DNA of 64,000 nt, taken from positions 7,067,001-7,131,000 of the forward strand of contig NZ_JAZHSD010000001.1 in the NCBI RefSeq assembly GCF_036924745.1, read 5' to 3'. The position numbers and the translations under genes are program-made. This DNA comes from Bradyrhizobium sp. AZCC 1693. GTDB taxonomy: Bacteria > Pseudomonadota > Alphaproteobacteria > Rhizobiales > Xanthobacteraceae. Shown here in pieces: positions 55,661-64,000 of this stretch (the stretch's first letter is position 1; each line of letters starts with the position of its first letter). A model generated the notes under the pieces. That model had not been told where the DNA came from. It saw nothing but the letters and a program-made list of their open reading frames with translations, and ran no database searches.

Positions 55661-56434
55661 TCATGCGACGGACCAGCCCCCATCGATCGGCAGCGTTGCC
55701 CCCGTGATATCCTGTGCGGCCGGGCTGCACAGGAAGGCCGCCATCGCGCCGACGCCTTCCATGGCGACAAACCGCCCGGTCGGCTGCCGGCTCGCAAGGT
55801 AGTCGCTGGTCGTCTCGTCGATACTGCGGCCTTGGCTGGTCGCGATCTCTACAATTTTTCCCTGAATGGCCGGCGTCGGCAGCGTGCCCGGGCAAAGTGC
55901 GTTGCAGGTAATCCCGCTCCTTGTCGTCTCGATCGCGACGGCGCGGGTCATGCCGACAATGCCTGTTTTGGTGGTCACGTAGTCGATGCGGTCCGCGACG
56001 GCGCGAGTCGAATAGATCGAGGCCATGTTGATGATGCGGCCCCAGCGTCGCTCTTTCATTCCGGGCAATGCGAGACGGATCAGGTGGAACGGGGCCGACA
56101 GATTGACGGCGAGCGCTTCGTCCCATCGTTCCGGCGGGAAGTTTTCGACCGGTGAAAAATGCCGCACCACCGCATTGTTCACCAGGATATCGACCGCGCT
56201 GGTGCGGCCGAGCAAGTCGGTCATCATCGCTTCTATGGCGGCGCGCTGCGACAGGTCGGCTGCGATGCTGACCACCTCGACGCCAAACTGCGTGCGAAGA
56301 CGATCTCTCGTCTGCGCCGGTTCGATCAGATCGTGCAGGACAATGTTGGCTCCCGCGCCGGCAAGGCTTTCGGCCAAGGCCAGGCCCAAGCCCGCCGTTG
56401 CCCCGGTCACGAGAGCCCATTTTCCCTTCAACAT
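55661..56434 (-). CDS. Short-chain dehydrogenase (3-hydroxyacid dehydrogenase-like)
   Basis: A 257-residue classical SDR. TGATAGLG at 10-17 is the cofactor site, NNAVV replaces NNAG, the catalytic Ser-Tyr-Lys lies in INMASIYS and YVTTKTG, and the C-terminus is GATLPIDGGWSVA. It resembles 3-hydroxybutyrate dehydrogenase-like SDRs, but this is only a general likeness. It lies 33 bases upstream of the frameshifted SDR and may partly compensate for it. Confidence 0.88.
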   Translation of the reverse strand: MLKGKWALVTGATAGLGLALAESLAGAGANIVLHDLIEPAQTRDRLRTQFGVEVVSIAADLSQRAAIEAMMTDLLGRTSAVDILVNNAVVRHFSPVENFPPERWDEALAVNLSAPFHLIRLALPGMKERRWGRIINMASIYSTRAVADRIDYVTTKTGIVGMTRAVAIETTRSGITCNALCPGTLPTPAIQGKIVEIATSQGRSIDETTSDYLASRQPTGRFVAMEGVGAMAAFLCSPAAQDITGATLPIDGGWSVA

Positions 56435-56454
56435 CGTCTCAGGCCCCGGTTACT

Positions 56455-56835
56455 TCACTTCTTGTCCAACTCGGCAAACACTTCCTTGGCATTACGGAAC
56501 GCGTCCACGCCGGCCGGCACGCCGCAATAGATCGCGACCTGCATGAACACCTCGCGTATTTCCTCCCGCGTCGCGCCGTTGGTCAGTGCTCCCCGCACGT
56601 GGGTCTTGAGTTCCTGTGGCCGGTTCAGCGCGCACAGCATCGCAAGGTTGAGAAAACTCCGGGTCTTGTGCGAAAGGCCGTCGCGGCCCCAGACGTAGCC
56701 CCAGCAATACTCCGTCGTAAGGTCCTGCATCGGCCGGTTGAAGTCGTCGGCCGATGCGATCGCCTTGTCGACGAATTCGTTGCCCAGGACGCTCTTGCGG
56801 ATCTGGAGGCCTCTATCGTATGTCGCCTTGTCCAT
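56455..56835 (-). CDS. Carboxymuconolactone decarboxylase-family protein
   Basis: A 126-residue protein of the CMD/AhpD fold. Family segments are TEYCWGYVWGRDGLSHKTRSF, LNLAMLCALNRPQELKTHVRGA (shown in part as LNLAMLCALNRP and HVRGAL) and EEIREVFMQVAIYCG. It lacks a CxxC redox motif, so it is closer to gamma-carboxymuconolactone decarboxylase (PcaC) than to AhpD. A TTG at 56847 is an alternative start four codons upstream; ATG 56835 is taken. No other protocatechuate genes are here, so the exact substrate is open. Probably catabolic with the SDRs. Confidence 0.85.
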   Translation of the reverse strand: MDKATYDRGLQIRKSVLGNEFVDKAIASADDFNRPMQDLTTEYCWGYVWGRDGLSHKTRSFLNLAMLCALNRPQELKTHVRGALTNGATREEIREVFMQVAIYCGVPAGVDAFRNAKEVFAELDKK

Positions 56836-56854
56836 ATCGGTATCCAATCTTCAG

Positions 56855-58090
56855 CTAGTTTTTCGGCCAGAACGGCTGGGACAGCGCCAGTTGCGGCGGG
56901 AACACCGTGACCGGTACACCGGATTGCCACTGCACAATGGTCATGCCGGCGCCGACGCGGCGGCCCTTTTCGTCGAACTTGATTTCGCCGAGCGGGTAAT
57001 ATTTAGAGGGACCTGCATCCATCGAGCGCAGCGCGGCGGCCACCGCAACGCGGTCAGCCTTGCCAGCCTTCTCGAGCGCGTCCTTGATCACCCACATATC
57101 GCCATAGGTGGAAATCGCGTTCTGCGTCATCCATGGTTCCTTGTAGCGGGTCTTGAGTTCGGCGATCAGGGCCTCATGACCCTTGGCGCCCCAACTCGCG
57201 ACGCAGGTGAGCAAGCCCTGCAGCAACTCCGGGCTTACGGTTTGCAGCATGTCGGGTTCGGCGATGGCGATGCCGAACGAGATGGTCGGAATCTTGCCTT
57301 GTCCGAGCCCGAACTCGTTCATCTTCTCGAGCAGCAGCTTGGCGTCGGAAATCACGGTCGGCAGGAAGAAGAGCAGGTCTGGCTTCGCCGACCGGATTTT
57401 TTGAACCAGCGGGGTGGCGTCGGCGAGCGGCGGAGTAAAGGTTTCATCCACGATCAGTTGCAGCCCGTTTTCGGCGAGCAGACCGTCCCGCATCGCTTTT
57501 GCCGAGGAAACCGATGCCGCGGTGTTGTCGGTGACGATCGCTACCGTCTTGGGCTTTTTGCCTGAAGCCGTTTCCGCGAGTTTCACGATCTGCGGCAGGG
57601 CCTGTCTTGCCTGCGACCCCGCCGTTGCCGAGGTCTGAAACACATATTTGAAGCCGCGATCGGTAATCAGGTCAGAGTAGGAGAGGGTCAGGACCGGAAG
57701 ATTGGCCCGCTCCGTCACCTCGGTGACCGCCAGCGTGAATGAACTCAGATAGGAACCGCTGGCCGCCACCAGGTCGGGTTCCTGGGCGACCATGCGTTGC
57801 GCGGCGTTCTTGGCTTTCTCGGTCGTGTCGCCGGAATCGAGCACGACCAGTTTGAGCTTGGCGCCGCCGAGCGACTTGATGCCGCCTTGCGCATTGATGT
57901 GTTCCACTCCCATCTCGGCACCATGGCGCATCACCGCTCCTGGGCGCGCATAGAGGCCCGAGATCGGCACCAGCAACCCGACCTTCACTTCGGACGGTTG
58001 CTGCGCCCACACGCCGGACGAGATCAGGCCGGCAGACGCGCCGGCGAGCAGGCTGCGCCGCGTCAATGCGGCCCGGGTAATTTTTGTCAT
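56855..58090 (-). CDS. Branched-chain-type ABC binding protein (LivJ-like), copy 1
   Basis: A 411-residue class I periplasmic binding protein. The signal has twin-arginine-like TRRSLLAGASAG with cleavage around VWAQ. The mature start VKVGLLVPISGLYARPG is typical of LivJ/amide-binding proteins, and GDTTEKAKNAAQRMV is shared with copy 2. ATG 58090 has GGGAGGA upstream. It is a close tandem paralogue of the protein at 58128, about three quarters identical by eye. Ligand unknown; likely an aromatic acid or amide rather than leucine. Confidence 0.9.
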   Translation of the reverse strand: MTKITRAALTRRSLLAGASAGLISSGVWAQQPSEVKVGLLVPISGLYARPGAVMRHGAEMGVEHINAQGGIKSLGGAKLKLVVLDSGDTTEKAKNAAQRMVAQEPDLVAASGSYLSSFTLAVTEVTERANLPVLTLSYSDLITDRGFKYVFQTSATAGSQARQALPQIVKLAETASGKKPKTVAIVTDNTAASVSSAKAMRDGLLAENGLQLIVDETFTPPLADATPLVQKIRSAKPDLLFFLPTVISDAKLLLEKMNEFGLGQGKIPTISFGIAIAEPDMLQTVSPELLQGLLTCVASWGAKGHEALIAELKTRYKEPWMTQNAISTYGDMWVIKDALEKAGKADRVAVAAALRSMDAGPSKYYPLGEIKFDEKGRRVGAGMTIVQWQSGVPVTVFPPQLALSQPFWPKN

Positions 58091-58127
58091 GACTATTCCT
58101 CCCTGAAATTGTTGAGACGCGTTACGG

Positions 58128-59384
58128 TCAGGACTTCTTCGGCCAGAATGGAGCGGCTAGTGCTAGGTCGGACGGGAATACAGTGATGGGCAGGCCGGAT
58201 TGCCACTGAACGATCACGACGCCGGCGCCGACACGGCGGCCCTTTTCGTCGAATTTGAGTTGGCCGCCTGGGTAGTGTTTCGACGGCCCGCCATCCATGG
58301 CGCGGAACGCCTGCGCAACGGCAAGGCGGTCGGCCTTGCCGGCTTGTTCGAGAGCTGCCTTCATCAACCACATGTCGCCATAGGTCGAGATGACGTTCTG
58401 CGTCATCCAGGGCTCTTTGTACTTCGCCTTCAACTCAGCGATCAGGGCTTCGTGGCCCTTCGAGCCCCAGTTGGCGACCACCGTCATGATGCCTTGCACG
58501 GCATCAGTGCTGACGCTTTGCAGCATGTCGGGTTCGGCGATCGTGATCGAGAACGAGACGGTTGGAATCTTGCCCTGGCCAAGCCCGAACTCGTTGATCT
58601 TTTCAAGACCAAGTTTCGCGTCCGAGATCGCGTTGGGCATGAACAACAGCAGGTCCGGACGGGCCGACCTGACTTTCTGGATCAGCGGCGTGGCGTCGGA
58701 AAGCGGTGGCGTCCAGACTTCCTCGACGACCAGTTGCAGGCCTTCCTGCGCAAAAATCTTTTCCTTGAGCGCCTTGGCGGTCGCAACCGAGGTCGCCGTA
58801 TTGTCCATCAGCATCGCCACCGTCTTCGGGCGTTTGCCGGACGCGGCTTCGGCAAGCTTCATCAGTTCGGGTACACCAAGCTCCGACTGCCGGCTGGCAG
58901 GTGCCGCGGTCTGGAAGATGTATTTGAAGCCGCGCTCGGTCAGTAAGTCCGAGTAGGACAGTGTGAGCATTGGCAATTCGGCGCGTTCAGTAACCTCGGT
59001 CACCGCCAGTGTGAAAGAGCTGAGATATGAGCCGGTGGCTGCAACCAGATCGGTCTCCTGGGCCACCATGCGCTGCGCCGCATTCTTGGCCTTCTCCGTG
59101 GTGTCGCCGCAATCGATCACGACAAGCTTCATCTTGGCGCCGCCGAGCGATTTGATGCCGCCTTGCGCGTTGATGTGCTCGATGCCCATCTCGGCGCCCA
59201 TGCGCATCACCTGGCCCGGACGGGTATAGATACCCGACAGCGGGACAATCAGTCCGACCTTGACCTCGGCTGGTTGCTGCGCGCGCGCCACCGTCGACAG
59301 GCCGATGGCGGCAGCACCCGAGAGCACGGTTCGCCGCGTCAGCGACGTTTTCGAGATATTGTCGGATGCGTTGTCCTGGCCCAT
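58128..59384 (-). CDS. Branched-chain-type ABC binding protein (LivJ-like), copy 2
   Basis: A 418-residue paralogue of copy 1, with signal LTRRTVLSGAAAIG and cleavage around VARAQ, then VKVGLIVPLSGIYTRPG. ATG 59384 has GGGAGG upstream; the frame extends 35 codons further without homology. The sequences diverge mostly around residues 150-175 and 220-260, regions that include the ligand cleft, suggesting split specificities after duplication. Both would use the same permeases and ATPases encoded upstream. Confidence 0.9.
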   Translation of the reverse strand: MGQDNASDNISKTSLTRRTVLSGAAAIGLSTVARAQQPAEVKVGLIVPLSGIYTRPGQVMRMGAEMGIEHINAQGGIKSLGGAKMKLVVIDCGDTTEKAKNAAQRMVAQETDLVAATGSYLSSFTLAVTEVTERAELPMLTLSYSDLLTERGFKYIFQTAAPASRQSELGVPELMKLAEAASGKRPKTVAMLMDNTATSVATAKALKEKIFAQEGLQLVVEEVWTPPLSDATPLIQKVRSARPDLLLFMPNAISDAKLGLEKINEFGLGQGKIPTVSFSITIAEPDMLQSVSTDAVQGIMTVVANWGSKGHEALIAELKAKYKEPWMTQNVISTYGDMWLMKAALEQAGKADRLAVAQAFRAMDGGPSKHYPGGQLKFDEKGRRVGAGVVIVQWQSGLPITVFPSDLALAAPFWPKKS

Positions 59385-59415
59385 TTTCGTCCTCCCAATG
59401 GTGCTGTTTCGTTGG

Positions 59416-60109
59416 TTACATGCCGAGATAAGCCCTGCGGATGCGGTCGTCCGCCCGCAAGGTCTGGTTGTTGCCTTCGAGCGCGACACGGCCCGCTTCG
59501 AGAACGTAGCCGTGGTCGGCCGATTCGAGCGCCTCCGCCACGCGTTGTTCGACCAGCAAGATCGTCAAGTTCGATTGCCGGCGGATTTCGATCAGCCGTT
59601 CGAAAATGAAATCCGCGATCGTTGGCGCAAGGCCCATCGAGGGTTCATCCAGCATCAGGAGCTTGGGTGAGGAAGCTAACCCGCGGCCGATCGCCAGCAT
59701 TTGCTGCTGTCCGCCCGACAGCGTGCCTGCGAACTGGCCGCGACGCTCGGCAAGGATGGGCAGCCATTCGAAGATGCGCTCAATGTTGTGTTTCCAGTCG
59801 CGCCGGCCAGCCTCGGTCACCGCCCCCATTTCGAGATTCTCCATCACGGTGAGCGATGGAAAAACCTGGCGTCCTTCCGGGACGTGGGCGATGCCGAGGT
59901 GGGCGCGTTGCGCTGGCCGAACGGACAGGAGGTCGGTGCCCTCGAATACGATCGCGCCAGAGCTCGGACGAACAATTCCGGAAATTGTCTTGAAGAGCGT
60001 GGTCTTTCCAGCGCCGTTCGGTCCAACGATGGCAACGAATTGACCCTCCTCGACCTTGATCGAGACGTCGTTCAAGACAGGAATTGCCGAATAGCCGGCG
60101 GTCAACCCT

Positions 60110-60123
<14 letters not shown>
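59416..60123 (-). CDS. livF: Branched-chain-type ABC importer ATPase LivF
   Basis: A 235-residue ATPase: Walker A GPNGAGKTT, signature LSGGQQQ, Walker B LLMLDEPSMGLAP, H-loop LVEQRV. LLMLDEPSMGLAP is a LivF hallmark. The start ATG 60123 overlaps the upstream fused permease-ATPase gene by 14 bases. It drives import together with the ATPase half of that protein. Confidence 0.93.
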
Positions 60124-61896
<1,773 letters not shown>

Positions 61897-61900
<4 letters not shown>

Positions 61901-62847
61901 GTCCTCTCGACCATGCGCCCGAAGAAACCTTGCGGGCGGAAAAAGATGATCAGGAGAAACACGACGAAGATCGCGGCATTCTGCAGTTGCGTCGGCAGGA
62001 TTAGCGTCGACATCTGCTGCACCAGGCCGATGGTCATTCCGCCCCAGAAGGCGCCGATAGTGCTGCCCATGCCGCCGAGCACGACGCCCGCATACATGAC
62101 GATGACGTATTCGACGCCGACGAAGGGATGAAACGGATAATTGGTGGCGAGCAGGCCGCCGGCAATCGCGGTAATTCCGGTTCCGAGCGCGAAGGCAATG
62201 CGGTGCGCACGGTCGACGTCGATACCCATGTAGGTTGCCGCGGTGGGATTGTCGGCGGCAGCTCGCAGCGATTTTCCGATCCTCGATCGCGTGATCAACA
62301 GCGTCAGCAGCAGCATCATTATCAGCGAAACAACGGCGTCGATCCCGCGCGCCTTGTTGACAAAGACGCTGATGTCATTGAACAGCGGTCCGAGCTCCCA
62401 GGCCGAACTCGACAGCGGCGTCCGGATCGAGGCCAATACCGAACCGAATACGAGCAGGCCTCCATTCTGCAGGATCAACGCAATCCCGAGCGTCAGAATG
62501 AGCTGGGCATAATGGCCCTCTCCCTCGAGTGAGGAGGTGCGTGTTCCCGATACACGCGAGATAAGGGCAAGGTGGATCGCGTAGCCGAAGACGGCGAGCA
62601 CGGGGCCGGCCAACAGGATGGCAACGAACGGCCCGACGGTGTTTCCAAACGCGGCTTGAACGCCGAGCGCCGTGAAGAAATAGAATGCCGCATACATGCC
62701 GAGCATCATGAAATCGCCCTGGGCGAAGTTGATCACCCGCATGACGCCGAAGATCAGCCCGAGTCCGACGCACATCAGGCCATAAACCGCGCCGATCAGA
62801 AGTCCGGCGGACAGTGCTTGCAGGAAGCCTTCCAACGCCTGGGTCAC
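61897..62847 (-). CDS. livH: Branched-chain-type ABC importer permease LivH
   Basis: A 316-residue LivH permease. YGLMCVGLGLIFGVMRVINFAQG at the start and GGMGSTIGAFWGG near the end are typical; about eight helices. The start codon is GTG at 62847, with GAGGT six bases upstream. It forms the channel with the LivM half of the fused protein. Five importer genes (livH, livMG, livF and two binding proteins) follow in order on the minus strand. Confidence 0.92.
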
Positions 62848-62961
62848 CGGCGACCTCGCGTGGGGAGGAAGTTTCCGAGCTTCGTGCCGGCTGTCGGTGT
62901 CGCTGTCTCGGTCATCTCCGGTTTGAACATTGTGCTCCCCATTTTCTGTTGTCGTTGTCGG

Positions 62962-64000
62962 TCATGACGCTGGCCGCAGCTGTTGTTCGGTCGGCTCAAG
63001 CCGGCACCGGGCGGCGATGATGCGGCTGTCTGGAAGCGACGTGCAATCGTCGACGAGTTCTTCCAGATGCCGTGCGCGCTTGTCTCCGATGACGTCGGAA
63101 GCAGCCTGCAGAAAGCGGGCGCGGATTTCCTCTGGCGTCGCGGCAATGACATTGTCGAGGCGCTGATGGATGGTCTTTCCGTCGCGCAGGCCAACAAGGA
63201 CCTCGGCACCCTGGTTGGTCGGGAACGCGGCGGTGAGGTCAGGCGCGCTCTGCAGATCGGTCTGTTCGACGAGGCGGAGAATCCCGGGATCGTCGACTCG
63301 CGCGTAGTTGTCTTCTTCAAGCGCGCCGCGCGCCAGCACGGCAGCAACGCTGAAAGGGATGCTCATCTTGGCTTGCAGCGCGTTGTGAAACGGCCCCCTG
63401 GAGTTACAGCCGGGGTAGCGAGCCGCCGCTTCGGGGACGCGGATCGAAACGGTCGCAATGCCTTCCGATGTCCCGAGTTCGCGCGCGACGCGCAGGGCGG
63501 TCTGTGCCGCGGTCTGCGCAAAATTGCAGGCAGGAGCGGGCTTGTTGTAGACGGCCATGATCTCGGGCTCGGCGCCGGCGAACAAACGAATATCTGAGGC
63601 GGCAGGCTGGCGGCGGAAGGCGGCGAACAATCCGGCCTCGCCCTCCAGGATTGTTTCCGAAGCGCGGGCGCCGGCCTCCGCCAGTTCGATCGCCGCAATT
63701 GCGTTGCGGGCCGCAAAGCCCGGATGGAAGTACATTTCGGAGCCGCCGGCGCGCGGCCATTCGTTCAGGCCCGACGACGTGTTGGCGGCAATGGCAACCG
63801 CGCTTGTTGCGGCATCCTCGGTGAGACCAAGCGCATAGCTTCCCGCGAGCGCGGCGCCTAAGGGCGCGACGAGCCCGGTCGGCCGGTAGAGACGGGTGAG
63901 ATCGGCGGTAAAGATTGCGCGGCCGATCTGTGCGCCGACCTCATAGCCGATGATCGCGGCGGTAAGGAATGTTGCGCCGGATAGCGGCGTTCGTTCCGAC
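62962..64000 (-). CDS. MmgE/PrpD-family protein, C-terminal part; gene starts beyond the window
   Basis: The frame is open from the right edge (64000) down to the TGA at 62962-62964, about 345 residues. Diagnostic MmgE/PrpD segments are LTRLYRPTGLVAPLGAALAGS, ANTSSGLNEWPRAGGSEM and YFHPGFAARNA, followed by the C-terminal domain. The family includes 2-methylcitrate dehydratase, iminodisuccinate epimerase and aconitate decarboxylase; the specific member cannot be told. It precedes the Liv importer on the same strand by 114 bases and probably belongs to the same catabolic unit. Confidence 0.88.
   Translation of the reverse strand, partial: SERTPLSGATFLTAAIIGYEVGAQIGRAIFTADLTRLYRPTGLVAPLGAALAGSYALGLTEDAATSAVAIAANTSSGLNEWPRAGGSEMYFHPGFAARNAIAAIELAEAGARASETILEGEAGLFAAFRRQPAASDIRLFAGAEPEIMAVYNKPAPACNFAQTAAQTALRVARELGTSEGIATVSIRVPEAAARYPGCNSRGPFHNALQAKMSIPFSVAAVLARGALEEDNYARVDDPGILRLVEQTDLQSAPDLTAAFPTNQGAEVLVGLRDGKTIHQRLDNVIAATPEEIRARFLQAASDVIGDKRARHLEELVDDCTSLPDSRIIAARCRLEPTEQQLRPAS

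Overview
The window is high-GC, densely packed bacterial DNA from what looks like an alphaproteobacterium of the Bradyrhizobium type. This rests on gene content (many solute-binding proteins, IclR/GntR regulators, SDRs, amide hydrolases, a TonB receptor with a Pro/Ala-rich N-terminal linker), codon bias, and a candidate operator resembling the rhizobial Irr box. No rRNA, tRNA, CRISPR array, insertion sequence or phage gene was seen. The species assignment is inference.

Layout. (A) 1-7535, plus strand: the end of an ATZ/TRZ-type amidohydrolase, a deacetylase-type amidohydrolase, and a complete five-gene Dpp/Opp-type ABC importer. (B) 7690-11612: a D-amino-acid-forming hydantoin pathway (D-carbamoylase, flavin reductase, divergent hydantoin racemase, D-hydantoinase). 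(C) 11644-14818: an epimerase, an SDR and an FAD monooxygenase-like protein with overlapping stops and starts. (D) 14956-20872: a second Dpp/Opp importer with a fused double ATPase, then nicotinamidase. (E) 28882-20886, minus strand: an eight-gene operon of IclR regulator, Pot/Fbp-type ABC importer, AroM-like protein, DUF917 (S-methyl-thiohydantoin desulfurase-like) protein and short HyuA. (F) 29353-39435, plus strand: an orphan family-5 binding protein, GMC oxidoreductase, HyuA/HyuB and a TRAP importer. (G) 39436-40258: a gene-poor regulatory stretch with striking palindromes. (H) 40259-52848: a metallophore locus with TonB receptor, SbnI-like protein, SbnH-like decarboxylase, SbnA-like synthase, opine dehydrogenase, IucA/IucC synthetase, MFS exporter, and FecBCD-type importer. 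(I) 64000-53114, minus strand: MmgE/PrpD protein, branched-chain-type ABC importer with a fused permease-ATPase and two tandem binding proteins, carboxymuconolactone decarboxylase-like protein, two SDRs (one frameshifted), GntR regulator and orphan Bug-type binding protein.

Regions A-F make biochemical sense together: several importers bring in peptide-like or cyclic amides, and at least four unrelated families of C-N hydrolases open and strip them, with products feeding nitrogen metabolism. Six sites with the sigma-54 signature (GG, exactly ten bases, GC, with TGGCA/TTGC-like flanks) lie upstream of genes in A, B, D and F, suggesting nitrogen control of much of this block.

The most interesting locus is H. 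Its enzyme set matches, step by step, a hypothetical assembly of a rhizobactin-like opine-carboxylate metallophore: phosphoserine formation, beta-substitution with an amino acid, decarboxylation to an ethylenediamine unit, reductive condensation with an alpha-keto acid, and NIS amide formation with a hydroxycarboxylate. The enzyme order and product are inferred; the gene families are recognised from sequence.
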